From NCBI GenBank assembly GCA_016719945.1, contig JADJYE010000032.1, positions 62,001 to 126,000 of the forward strand: a stretch of DNA of 64,000 nt, read 5' to 3'. This document shows, piece after piece, positions 17,398 to 26,692 of the stretch. Each line of letters starts with the position of its first letter. The first letter of the stretch is position 1. A model generated the notes under the pieces. That model had not been told where the DNA came from. It did not search any database and saw only the letters and a list, made by a program, of their open reading frames with translations. Made by a program: the position numbers and the translations under genes. This DNA comes from Polyangiaceae bacterium. Lineage in GTDB: Bacteria; Myxococcota_A; Polyangia; Polyangiales; Polyangiaceae.

Positions 17398-19452
17398 CTA
17401 CGGCTCTGGTGCGGCAGCTAGGCCTTCGATCTCCAGCTTGTCGAGCGCGATGAGGCGGGGCCCGGCACGGTCGAGCGTGACCTCGATCGCGAGCTCGAGC
17501 GAGGTGTCGGTCTGGCGCGATGAGAGCGGGCCGAGCCGAACGCACGACCGCTCCACCGACGCCGAGCCGGATTGGACGCTCGCGCGGACCTCGCCGCGCG
17601 CCTTCAACGTGAAGGTTGCCGAGTCCCCTGCGCCGATGGACACGATCGGGGTCAGCCTCTGCCCCGCGAGCGCAGCCGGGAGCCTCAGCCGCGAGAGCCC
17701 CTTGCCGTCCGCCGAGATCGCGAGGACGCGTCCGCGCGACACGCACGGGTCGGCGGTGTGGATGGGCGCGACGGCAGCGCCCGCTTGCTCGAGCGCGGGC
17801 CACAGGTGCTCGCCCTCCAGCTGCGTCGCGGGGGGGGGGACGTACGGGCTGAGCGACGCCTCGCCTGTCGCGACGTCGAAGCGATACGCGAACGTGGCGG
17901 GTCTTCCGCGCGCCTCCCACAGGAAGGTGTCGAGCGCGTCGCCTCGAAGTCGCGCGATCTCGACGGAGTCTCGCTGCGCGCGCGAGCGCGGGTCGAAGCC
18001 GAGGGCGAAGGCGTGGTCGGTGTCGACCAGCACGAGGCCGCCGCGGACCGAGGCCGCCTCGAGCAGCGCCGGCTCGAACATCGGCCGGCCACCCTCGCGA
18101 TCGCGCAGCTGTTCGTGGTCTACGTGGGTGAAGAGCGCGAAGCCCACGAGCGCGAGCCCGACCGCGAGCGGCCCGCCGTGGCGGACCTTCGAGGCCGCCG
18201 CGCGCTGCACGACCAGCCACGCGACGAGCGCGTGCTCGACCGGGAGCGCGTCGGCGAAGAACCGCGCACCTGCGCCGGGGACGTTGCCATCGAAGTAGAA
18301 GGGCGCATAGGCGACGACCAGGGCTGGGACGGCGAGCGCCGTGAGGCGCAGCTCACGCGAGCGGCGCGCGGCCAGCACCAGGGCGACCGCGAGGACGACC
18401 CCGAGCGGCGCCGCGTTCAGCGCGTCGCCGGCGTGCAGCGAGACGCGGCGGGCGGTCGTGCCGACGGCCTCGACGAGCCCGTAGCCGCTCGGCAGGTAGC
18501 GATCGACGAAGTCGCCGTGCTCGAAGCGGCACCCGATCGATGGACCGAAGCCGTACCCGAAGCAGCCTGCGGGGTGGTCGCTCTGCGCGTAGTAGAGCGC
18601 CTGCGAGCTCGCCCCGAGCGCGCCCGTGGCCGCGCGCTGGTGCGCGACGAAGAGCGCGATGAAGGGCGACGCTGAGGCGAGTGACACGCCCGCGGCCGCC
18701 GCTCCGACGCGCGGCGCAGCGGCGACGGCGGCGATCGGCACGAGCGCGAGCGCGCTCACCGGTCGGGTGCAGGCGAGGAAGCCGAGCGACGCCCCGAGCA
18801 TCGCCGCGTCCCCGAGCGCGCCTCGCCTGCCGAAGCGGAGGGCGGCGCCCACCGCGGTCGCCAAGAGGCAGGCCGCGAGGCCGTGGGACATGGTGTCGGC
18901 GGTGTGATAGCGGAGCGCCGCGCAGACCACCGAGAGCGCGACCGCGAGCCGAATCGTGGCGTCTCGCTCGCAGGCTGGCAGCTCGTCGGGCAGGGCCGCG
19001 TCGGTCACGAACGAGGTGGCGTAGGTGGCCGCGATCGCCAGCAGCGGACCGACGATCATGGGCGCCCCGAGCAAGAAGCCCAGCGCGAGCAGCAGCGGAT
19101 ACCCAGGCGGGAAGATGCCGGCGACGTGGTCGCCCCCGCCCAGCGTGTCGCGCACCAAGAAGCGGCCGACGAACGACTGCGACGGCTCCTGGTCGGGCCA
19201 CGACAAGAGCCCCTCCGACATCGCGCGCCCTTGGAGGAAATACGTGGTGGCGTCGATGATGCGCGGGCCGCCGCGTAGATAGAGGGCGACGTAGGCGCCG
19301 CTGAGGAGCGCGGCCAGCCCGGCCGCGACGGCGACGAACGACGTGAGGCTCCCCCTCGAGAGCCGAGCGCGCAGCTGCGGGACCGCGAGCAGCGCCGCGC
19401 CGACAGCGAGCGAGATCAGCGGGGGCAGCTCCCGCGGGAGGCCGAACGTCAC
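17398..19452 (-). CDS. Multi-pass membrane protein, GT-C glycosyltransferase-like
   Basis: 684 residues from the GTG at 19452, chosen because it starts just before the first hydrophobic segment; a GTG at 19548 adds 32 polar residues. About 11-13 transmembrane segments fill residues 1-470. The first large extracytoplasmic loop contains IDATTYFLQGRAM and VAGIFPPGYPLLLALG, resembling the acidic loop and P-x-G-Y-P motif of lipid-linked-sugar GT-C enzymes. The last 200 residues form a soluble beta-rich periplasmic domain. Such proteins move a sugar from a polyprenyl carrier on the outer face of the membrane. Donor and acceptor are unknown. A second, frameshifted GT-C-like gene lies 2.3 kb away across the CNB-kinase. 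Confidence 0.7.
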   Translation of the reverse strand: MTFGLPRELPPLISLAVGAALLAVPQLRARLSRGSLTSFVAVAAGLAALLSGAYVALYLRGGPRIIDATTYFLQGRAMSEGLLSWPDQEPSQSFVGRFLVRDTLGGGDHVAGIFPPGYPLLLALGFLLGAPMIVGPLLAIAATYATSFVTDAALPDELPACERDATIRLAVALSVVCAALRYHTADTMSHGLAACLLATAVGAALRFGRRGALGDAAMLGASLGFLACTRPVSALALVPIAAVAAAPRVGAAAAGVSLASASPFIALFVAHQRAATGALGASSQALYYAQSDHPAGCFGYGFGPSIGCRFEHGDFVDRYLPSGYGLVEAVGTTARRVSLHAGDALNAAPLGVVLAVALVLAARRSRELRLTALAVPALVVAYAPFYFDGNVPGAGARFFADALPVEHALVAWLVVQRAAASKVRHGGPLAVGLALVGFALFTHVDHEQLRDREGGRPMFEPALLEAASVRGGLVLVDTDHAFALGFDPRSRAQRDSVEIARLRGDALDTFLWEARGRPATFAYRFDVATGEASLSPYVPPPATQLEGEHLWPALEQAGAAVAPIHTADPCVSRGRVLAISADGKGLSRLRLPAALAGQRLTPIVSIGAGDSATFTLKARGEVRASVQSGSASVERSCVRLGPLSSRQTDTSLELAIEVTLDRAGPRLIALDKLEIEGLAAAPEP

Positions 19453-19583
19453 GGGATCACCGACGGCGAGCGGACTGCACGGTGCGTCACCACGTTGGCT
19501 CGTCGTGTACGGTAGGTCATCCCGGTGTTGACCGCTAACATCGTGCACGTGCTCACGATCTCTTGGTCACACCGAGGGCGCCG

Positions 19584-21686
19584 ATGACCGCGCCGCCCGA
19601 CGACGCCGGCCTCTCGTGGCGGCCCTTCGTCCACTCGCGCCGCATGGAAGACCTGCGGGTGCTCTCGTCGGCGCCGCTGTTCGCCGGGATCGCCTCGCAC
19701 AAGCTCGAGGCCGCGCTCGCCCTGCTCGACGTCGCCGACGCGCCCGCGGGCACGACGCTCGCGCGCGCCGGCGACCTCTCCCGCGGCGCGCTCTTCATCC
19801 TCGAAGGCGCCGCGTACCTCGAGGGCCCAGGCGGCGTCCGCCAGTCCCTCCCGCTCGGGATGCCCTGGACCCCCGCCGCGCTGGACGCCCCTCTCCAAGA
19901 GCCGCACACGGTGGTCGCGACCAGCGACGTCCGCGTCGGCTGCCTCACCCGCGCCCGCTTCCAGGACATCGCCCGCAGCCACGCCGAGCTCGGCCTCGAG
20001 CTCCTGCGCCGCGCCGTCGCCCTCTTCGTCGTGCGCCAGGACCGACCGGACCTGGAGGCGTCTCGCGGGGCGTCGCCCATGAGCGACGGGCTGCCCGCGG
20101 AGGTCGACGGGGCGCTGGTCGTGGCAGCGCGCATCGACAACCGGACGTTCGCGCTCTCCGACTGGGCCGGGGCTGGCCAGACTCCGGTGCCGCTGACGAT
20201 GCGCGACTGGGAGGGTCGCGAGATCTATCGCAGGTCCGTCGCCCTCCTGTTCCTCGAGGCGGCCGCTGCGCTCGACCGCAGAGAGCTCCGCCTGGGCCCC
20301 TCGTGGACCTCGGGCCGGCTGGTGCAAGGCACGCGCCCCGAGGAAGACCGCGTCGCGCTCGCGCACGCCCTCACCCTGAAGCTCGGCCAGCTGGTGAAGG
20401 AGGGTCGGCAGGCGCGCGACGAGGAGTGGCGGATCGATCGCGCCATCGCCCATTTCGAGTCTTGTGGCTGGCGAGACGCGAGCGTGCTGCTGGAGGGGTC
20501 GGCCGCGTCGCACGTGCGCGTCGTCACGTACGGCACCGTGTGGGCGCCGAGCCCGGGCCCGATGCTGCCGACCGCGTCGATGATCTCGAACGTCTGTGTC
20601 CTGCCCCACCCGACGGATCTGCTGCTCGACTATGGAGAGCGAGTGCGGCGCGAGCTCGCCAAGCGCGCGATCAACACCATCGCGCTCGAGACCGAGTCGC
20701 CGCGCTATGGCGCGGACATGACGGCCGAGGAGCGGCGGTGGCTCGAGGGGCTCGGCATCGCCAGCGTCGGAGACTTCAACCGCGCCTGCGTGACGGGAGA
20801 GGTGCGGACGCTCATCGACGTCGCCGAGGGTTTCCACGAGAAGCGGATCGCGGCGGTCGCCGACGAGATCCGCACCCACGACAAGGTGCGCATCGTGGCC
20901 GTCGCGGGCCCGTCTTCCTCGGGGAAGACCACCTTCTTGCGGCGGCTCACGACCCAGCTCCAGGTGAACGGGGTGCGCCCGCTCGGCATCTCGCTCGACG
21001 ACTACTACGTCGATCGTGACAAGACGGTGCGCGGGCCCGACGGGGACTACGACTACGAGGCGATCGAGGCGATCGACCGCGGGCTGCTCACGGGCCACGT
21101 GCGCGAGCTGCTCGCGGGGGGCGCCGTGAAGACGGCGCGCTACGACTTCGTCACGGGCGAGAGCCACCCCGACGGCGGGGCGACCCTCCAGCTCGGACCC
21201 AAGGGCGTGCTCATCGTGGAGGGCATCCACGCGCTCAACCCCGAGGTGTTCACGGAGAGCTTCGCCGGCGGCGTCTACCGGATCTTCGTGCACCCGGCGA
21301 CCGCGCTGCCGTTCGATCCGCTGTCGATGCTCGAGCCCACCGACGTGCGCCTGCTGCGCCGGATCGTGCGCGATCGCCACGGGCGCGGCGCCGCCGCCGA
21401 GCAGAACCTCGCGCGGTGGCCGAGCGTGCGCCGCGGCGAGCGCCTGCACATCGACCCCTGGCGCCGCTACGCGAGCTGCGTCTTCGACACCTCGCTCGTC
21501 TACGAGGTGAGCGTGCTCAAGGTCTTCGCCGAGCGCTACCTGCTCGAGGTGCCGCGCAGCTCGCCGCAGTTCCCGTCGGCGACGCGCCTCAGGCGGCTGA
21601 TCGCCCCTTTCGTGCCCATCTACCCCGACCGGGTGCCGCCCACGTCGCTGTTGAGAGAGTTCGTCGGGGGCGCCGGGCCGCATTGA
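19584..21686 (+). CDS. CNB domain-TGS/ThrRS-like domain-uridine kinase fusion
   Basis: 700 residues from the ATG at 19584 (an in-frame TTG lies 21 bases upstream). Residues about 25-135 form a cyclic-nucleotide-binding fold (SSAPLFAGIASHKLEAAL, FILEGAAYLEG), but the phosphate cassette is degenerate: no FGE and no RAAT. About 165-420 resembles the ThrRS-type second domain seen in bacterial nucleoside kinases. About 430-650 is a P-loop uridine kinase with AGPSSSGKT at 441-449, LDDYYVDRD for the nucleoside site and LIVEGIHALNPE. The kinase half should phosphorylate uridine/cytidine using NTP. The CNB addition suggests regulation. It is flanked by two minus-strand GT-C-like genes and diverges from the first. 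Confidence 0.8.
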   Translation: MTAPPDDAGLSWRPFVHSRRMEDLRVLSSAPLFAGIASHKLEAALALLDVADAPAGTTLARAGDLSRGALFILEGAAYLEGPGGVRQSLPLGMPWTPAALDAPLQEPHTVVATSDVRVGCLTRARFQDIARSHAELGLELLRRAVALFVVRQDRPDLEASRGASPMSDGLPAEVDGALVVAARIDNRTFALSDWAGAGQTPVPLTMRDWEGREIYRRSVALLFLEAAAALDRRELRLGPSWTSGRLVQGTRPEEDRVALAHALTLKLGQLVKEGRQARDEEWRIDRAIAHFESCGWRDASVLLEGSAASHVRVVTYGTVWAPSPGPMLPTASMISNVCVLPHPTDLLLDYGERVRRELAKRAINTIALETESPRYGADMTAEERRWLEGLGIASVGDFNRACVTGEVRTLIDVAEGFHEKRIAAVADEIRTHDKVRIVAVAGPSSSGKTTFLRRLTTQLQVNGVRPLGISLDDYYVDRDKTVRGPDGDYDYEAIEAIDRGLLTGHVRELLAGGAVKTARYDFVTGESHPDGGATLQLGPKGVLIVEGIHALNPEVFTESFAGGVYRIFVHPATALPFDPLSMLEPTDVRLLRRIVRDRHGRGAAAEQNLARWPSVRRGERLHIDPWRRYASCVFDTSLVYEVSVLKVFAERYLLEVPRSSPQFPSATRLRRLIAPFVPIYPDRVPPTSLLREFVGGAGPH

Positions 21687-21743
21687 CGTTGTGGGCTGCG
21701 GGAGCCCCCCGCCGCCGCGCGGCCCATCGCGACGCCCCCCGGC

Positions 21744-23865
21744 TCAGCCCGGTCCCACCGTCCACACGTGGTAGTCGATCCACTCGCCGCGCTCGGCGGT
21801 GAGCTCCACCTTGGCCCGCTCGGGCAGCCGGGCGGGGAGCTCGATCGAGGGCTCGGTCCACGTGTCGGAGGGCGCGATCTCGATCGTCCCCAGGTCGTTG
21901 CCCTCGACCTTCACGCGGACCGTGGCCCCACGCACCGCGACGGTCCGAACGATGAGCCGTCCCCCCGATGGGGGCGCGCCGATCTCGAACGTCTCGGCGT
22001 ACGAGGGCGGCACGATGCGGCCCGCGTCGAACAGATCGCGCGCGCGGTGCTTGGGGTCGGGCAGGGCCCTCCATGTCACGAACCCCATGCGCGGCGGGTG
22101 CACGTAGCGGCCGGCTCGCTCGCTCATCAGATCGGCGACGTCGACCTCGCCGACCACGACCTCCCCGTCGGTCTTCGCGCGTGGCTCCGCCCTTCGCTCG
22201 AGCGGTCCCCACTCGGCCCGGTAGATCACCTTCGAAGGGCCGCCGCAGATCACGTTGCCGACGACCGGCGCCTCGGTGACGTAGCGCCCGAACACGATCG
22301 GCAGATCTCCCCACCAGCTCGGGTAGATCGCCATGTAGTTCGGGCGGTCTTCCTCCTCCATCCGCTCGATGAGCTCGATCGACGACCCGAGCCCATACTT
22401 GGTCGCGCGCGCGAAGGGGTAGTCGCGGTAGCCGCCGAGCCCGATGATGTCGAGCCCGGGCACGTCGGCGGCGTACACGACGGCGCCCGCGTCGCCGACG
22501 AGGACCCGCGTCGGCGCGGGCTCTTTGAGGTCCTTGAGCATGCGGCCAGCGACGATCTGCTGATCGCGGATGTTCCTCGACGCGCGCGCGAAGAACCAGA
22601 TCTGGTCGCGCATTTGCGGGCGCTGGTGGTGCCAGTAGAGCATCGAGAGCAGCGCCGCGAGCCCGGCGCGCACCGCCCACGAGATGCGCCCGCGGAGCGT
22701 CTCGCCGAAGCGGCTCGCGAGCAAGCCCACGCCCATCGCCGACATCAGCACGAGCCACGCGACGCCGCTCATCGCGTAGCGCTCGTTCTGCCAGCGGACC
22801 TGGCCGTTGAGCGCGACGATGCAGGTCCAGGTGGCCACCTGGAAGAGCAGCATGAGGGCCCGCAGCCGCAGCTTCGAGGACGCGAGCGGCAGCAGCGCGA
22901 GCGCGGGGATGATGTACCCGAACGGCCGCTGCCCCTCGACCATGGGGCTCTCGTCGGAGAAGTGGTGGTGGGCCATCCGAACGAGGACGTATTTGAGGTA
23001 GAAGACCCAGTCCTCGTACTTGGCGTCGGCGTCCTTGTACGGGTGGTAGATCTCGAGCTTCGCGAGGGCGCCGGCCTGCGACCACTCCCCGGTGAAGAGG
23101 CGGTTGACGCACGCGAACAGCACGAGCGTCGCCGCAGGGACGACGGCGATGAGCGCGGCGCTGGCGAGGGCGCGCTTCGCGCCGAGCGGGCGGGCGAGCC
23201 ACAGCGCCCCGAACGTGAACGCCATCACGCACACCGCGGACTCGGGCCGCGTGAGCACCAGCAGCGAGCCGGCGAGGCCGAGCATCGCGGCGGCCCTGAG
23301 CGCGCTTGGGGTCTTCACGGAGATCCTCGAAGCGGTCGAAGGCGAGCGACGCCAGACCCCAGACGCCGAGGTGAAAGGCGTTCTCCATCCCGCTCCAGAG
23401 TGACCAGTCGAGCGCGCCCACGGAGAGCACCGCCGGCGGGACGAGGTACTTCGCCCAAGCCCCGAGCGGGCGAGTCAGGCGCGCCGCGGCGATGAAGAAG
23501 ACCATCATCGAGGCGCAGGCCACCAGCGCGGACCACTTCATGAGGTCCATGTCGCGGAAGCCGATCAGCCACCCGATGGACAGGGCGAAGGGGTAGGCGA
23601 TGCTCGTGTTCCCGCTCGAGTACCCGTTGCCCGGGCTCCACTCGAAGGGATGACCTCGCGCCGTCGAGCGGGCGTAGTCGAAGTGGATGAAGACGTCGTC
23701 GAGCGGCGCCGACCACTCGCCCCCCGTCTGCTCGAGCATCGACGAGTAGAAGAGGGAGGCGACGTAGGCGGTCGCCGCCGCGCACCACACGGCGTAGACC
23801 TTGAAATCGAGGTCCGGCCAGAGCTCAACGAGGCGGCGGGCGGTGGCGCGCAGCTGGTTCTTCAT
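21744..23865 (-). pseudogene. GT-C-like membrane glycosyltransferase gene with an apparent +1 frameshift
   Basis: The ATG at 23865 opens a frame with a first transmembrane helix, the GT-C-type loop PLDDVFIHFDYARSTARGH and several more helices up to about 23320. From there the sensible protein continues one base later, from a GTG at 23318, as a 524-residue chain with further helices (TRPESAVCVMAF, NERYAMSG) and a soluble C-terminal domain ending TVGPG. Dropping one C from the CCCC run near 23307-23310 would join FEDLREDP directly to SALRAAAMLG. The intact product would be about 706 residues, a polyprenyl-sugar-dependent transferase. It is either a genuine disrupted gene, programmed frameshifting, or a sequence error; the good codon pattern on both sides favours a recent or artefactual indel. 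Confidence 0.75.
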
Positions 23866-23928
23866 GCCCGAGACCGCGCGCCGACGCGCGGGACAGCGGC
23901 GCGTATACCATGGCCCTCACGGCTCGCG

Positions 23929-23958
23929 TTGACCCTCACCGGGCCTTCTTTGTATCGT
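23929..23958 (+). promoter_or_regulatory. Candidate sigma-70-type promoter of the GAF/kinase/FHA operon
   Basis: TTGACC at 23929-23934 (5 of 6 with TTGACA) and TATCGT at 23953-23958 (4 of 6 with TATAAT) are separated by 18 bases. They lie in the 222-base divergent gap, about 130 bases before the ATG at 24088. It is the only AT-richer patch in the gap. Prediction by eye only. Confidence 0.4.
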
Positions 23959-24087
23959 GCCGTTTCTCTAGGCAATCGTGGGATCACGGCGTTGCGCCCG
24001 CGGCGGGCTCGAGGTCGCGCGCCCACCCCGCTCGTCGCGGGCTGCGCCGTGGGTCCTTCGAGGGCGCGGCGCCGGAGTGAACGCACG

Positions 24088-26679
24088 ATGCGCTGGTACG
24101 TCGATATCAACTCGATCGGTTCGAGCGCCCCAACCCACCGCTTCTGCGTCGACGCAGAGGGGTGGCAGAAGGCGCTGATGTCCGTGCGCGAAAAGCGCGG
24201 CGACGACGCTCCGTTCGGCAACTTCTCGATCGAGCTCCTCGACGACGGGTACCGCGCCATCGATCCGAGCACGCGCACCCGGTACGTGGTCTGCCGCGCG
24301 CCAGACGACGCAGAGCTCGCGAGCGAGCCGCTGCTCATCACCGACAGCAAGACCGCCAGCGCGAAGGTGCCCGAGCCGCGCGCGTCTCGGCCCCGAGCGT
24401 CGTCCCGAGGGCGCGTGCGCGGCAAGTCTCCCTCGATCCCGGACGATCCCACCCCGGCCAAGGCGAAGGCGCCCGAAGAGGGCGCGTCGAGGCCGGCGGC
24501 CCCGCCACCTTCGGCGCCGGTCGCCAGCCCAGCGCCGCCCGCCCCCGCGTCCGAGCCGGCCAGCGAGGCCGCTGCCGCACAGCCGCCCGCGGCGGCTTCG
24601 ACGCCCGCCGGCCTACGCGAGCCTGCGACCGCGCAGCCCTCGAGCTCCCACGCGCCCGGGGTGTTCACCGCGCCGACGGTGAAGACCGCGACCCCGAGCA
24701 CGCCGCCGCTCGCGCCGAGCCAGCCGCCGCTGGTCGCGCCGCGGCCCATGCAGGCCGAGACAGCCTTCGAGCGGATGACCGGAGGCGCGGCGGTTCCCCT
24801 CCCCGAGTCGGTCTCGCCGACGTCCGACGTCCCCACCGAGGTCCTGCCGAGCTTCACGGTGCTGACGAAGCGCGCAGAAGATCCGACGACGAGCTCCCCC
24901 CTCACCTACCGCGAGATGGCGCTCTCGGTGGCGCCCACGACGAGCCTCAAGGAGGCCGAGGCGATCGCCCGATCGCAGTTCGAGATCTTGCGCAACGCGC
25001 TGTCCGGCGCGCCCAAGGGAAAGTTCATCCAGCTCGCGGTCTTCGATCACGAGTTCTCCGCGCGACCCAAGCACGCCCCCATCGTGACGCTCGCGTATCG
25101 TGACTGGAGGAACGCCGAGCCCGAGCTTCGCTTCCCGATGCGCGACGGTCCTTCCCCGAGCGTGGCCCCCCCGGCGGGTGCGCAAAGCGCAGCCGCGCCT
25201 CCGCCCAGCGCAGCCGCGCCTCCGCCCAGTGCGCCCCCGCCTCCGCAGAGCGCGGCCCCGCCTCCGCCCAGCGCAGCCCCGCCGCCCAGCGCAGAGAGCG
25301 CGCCGCCGGCCGTGGCGAGCGAGCCGCCCGCACCTCCGCCGGCCCAGGCTCCTCCCGCCGTGCCTTCGACCCCCGATTTCTCGGACAAGACGGCGGTGAC
25401 CGCGCTGGCGGCGCCCGAGCCGGCGCCCTCGGAGCCTGCGTTCGAGCCCATCCGTCCGGCACCCGTGATCTCGATCGGTGACGACAGCATCGGCCCCGCG
25501 CCCGACCTGCCTCCGGCGCCAACGGTCGAGGGCGCGGCGGCCGCGGAGGTTAGCGCAGCCGCGCCCCCCGAGCCGGCAGAGCTCCCCGACGAGGACATCG
25601 TCGTCGAGCCCTCGCAGCCCATCGCCGTCCCCCTCCCGACCCCGTCGGAGATCCGCCGCTCTGCTGCCGACATGGCCGGCGAGGACGAGCGCACGTGGGT
25701 CAAGCCCTCCACCCCTCCGCCCGAGCCTGCGCCGGTCGCGGCTGCGCCAGCCGCGTCGGCGGCCCGCCCCGCGTCCGTGCCACCGCCTCCGGCGGCGCGG
25801 CCTGCGTCGGTCCCTCCGCCTCCGACCGCTCGCCCTGCGTCGGTCCCTCCCCCTCCACCGCAGCGGCGTCCAGGCTCGATCCCGCCGCCGAACGGAACGC
25901 AGCCGATGCTGCAGATCCCCCCGCCTGCGCACCTGAGCGCGCCGCCTCCGCCAGAGCCGCGTAGCCCGAGCGTGCCGCCCTCGGCGAGCGTGCCGCCCTC
26001 GGCGAGCGTGCCCGCTCCCGCGAGCCTGCGTCCGCCCGCGAGCTTGGCCCCGACCGCCAAGCCCCAGGGCACCGGCGTCACGGTGAAGACCTCGGCCCCG
26101 CCCCGGAAGGCGGGAGACGACCTGCTCACCGACCTGTTCGAGGCCACCGCCGATCTCAGCTTCGTGCGGGACGTGCTCGAGGGCGCGGAGTTCATCCAGG
26201 ACCTCGTCTACGAGAGCATCCCGAGCGCCGTCGTGCTCGTCTCGTTCTTCGACATCAACACCCGCGAGTTCGTAGTCGTGCGCCAGGCCTCGACGGCCCG
26301 GGAGGGCGACGGCCTCGGCAGCGCGGTGCTGCGCCGTGCCTCCGAGTTCAGCGGCGCCATCGCGCAGACCATGCGCTCGGGGCGCACCACGCTCCTCAAC
26401 GGCAACGCCGCGGCGGCCCTGTCGGCCGACGCGCGATGGCAAGCGACCGGCCTCGCGCCAGCGAGCGTCGCGATCACGCCGGTCGCGGCGGGCGGTCGCT
26501 ACCTCGGGCTGATCGAGGTCGCCGACCCGCTCGACGGCGCGCCTTTCACCGAAGGCGACGGTCACGCCCTCAAGTACATCGGCGAGCAGCTGGCAGAGTT
26601 CCTCGCGCAGCGCGAGCTGGTCCTCGATGAGGCGAGCGTGCTCAAGCCGAAGCTCGCTCAGCTCGCGCGCCGCGCGTGA
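24088..26679 (+). CDS. Pro/Ala-rich modular protein with C-terminal GAF domain
   Basis: 863 residues from the ATG at 24088; the upstream in-frame extension is out of character. About 1-75 is a small folded domain (RWYVDINSIGSS, WQKALMSVREKRG, TRYVVCRAP). About 90-230 is disordered Pro/Ala. A second small domain near 265-350 follows (LTYREMALSVAP, KGKFIQLAVFDHEFSARPKHAP). About 355-665 is low complexity with tandem repeats. About 675-855 is a GAF domain (VYESIPSAVVLVSFFDINT, APASVAITPVAAGGRYLGLIEVADP). GAF domains bind small ligands or partner proteins. There are no membrane segments. It is the first gene of a tight operon with a histidine kinase and a FHA protein, so it is probably a cytoplasmic scaffold or sensor in that pathway (inference). 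Confidence 0.78.
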   Translation: MRWYVDINSIGSSAPTHRFCVDAEGWQKALMSVREKRGDDAPFGNFSIELLDDGYRAIDPSTRTRYVVCRAPDDAELASEPLLITDSKTASAKVPEPRASRPRASSRGRVRGKSPSIPDDPTPAKAKAPEEGASRPAAPPPSAPVASPAPPAPASEPASEAAAAQPPAAASTPAGLREPATAQPSSSHAPGVFTAPTVKTATPSTPPLAPSQPPLVAPRPMQAETAFERMTGGAAVPLPESVSPTSDVPTEVLPSFTVLTKRAEDPTTSSPLTYREMALSVAPTTSLKEAEAIARSQFEILRNALSGAPKGKFIQLAVFDHEFSARPKHAPIVTLAYRDWRNAEPELRFPMRDGPSPSVAPPAGAQSAAAPPPSAAAPPPSAPPPPQSAAPPPPSAAPPPSAESAPPAVASEPPAPPPAQAPPAVPSTPDFSDKTAVTALAAPEPAPSEPAFEPIRPAPVISIGDDSIGPAPDLPPAPTVEGAAAAEVSAAAPPEPAELPDEDIVVEPSQPIAVPLPTPSEIRRSAADMAGEDERTWVKPSTPPPEPAPVAAAPAASAARPASVPPPPAARPASVPPPPTARPASVPPPPPQRRPGSIPPPNGTQPMLQIPPPAHLSAPPPPEPRSPSVPPSASVPPSASVPAPASLRPPASLAPTAKPQGTGVTVKTSAPPRKAGDDLLTDLFEATADLSFVRDVLEGAEFIQDLVYESIPSAVVLVSFFDINTREFVVVRQASTAREGDGLGSAVLRRASEFSGAIAQTMRSGRTTLLNGNAAAALSADARWQATGLAPASVAITPVAAGGRYLGLIEVADPLDGAPFTEGDGHALKYIGEQLAEFLAQRELVLDEASVLKPKLAQLARRA
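25759..25857 (+). repeat. Three tandem 33-base coding repeats (ARPASVPPPP type)
   Basis: Three in-frame 11-residue units, AARPASVPPPP twice and TARPASVPPPP once, lie in the disordered linker of the GAF protein. Base-level divergence is confined largely to third positions and the first codon, so the array arose by local duplication. Confidence 0.8.
25969..26022 (+). repeat. Three tandem 18-base coding repeats (SVPPSA type)
   Basis: Two exact 18-base units coding SVPPSA are followed by a diverged third (SVPAPA) in the same linker, 112 bases after the 33-base array. Exact identity of the first two suggests recent slippage and likely length variation between strains. Confidence 0.75.
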
Positions 26680-26692
26680 GCCGCGCTGACCC

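Noticed and set aside
19453..19548. Longer start for the GT-C-like protein at 19548
   Set aside because: It adds a polar leader and lies only 35 bases from the divergent gene; the GTG at 19452 directly precedes the first membrane segment.
21589..23310. Continuation of the first frame of the GT-C-like gene as a 758-residue protein
   Set aside because: After about 23310 this frame turns Arg/Ala-rich and loses membrane helices, unlike the alternative frame.
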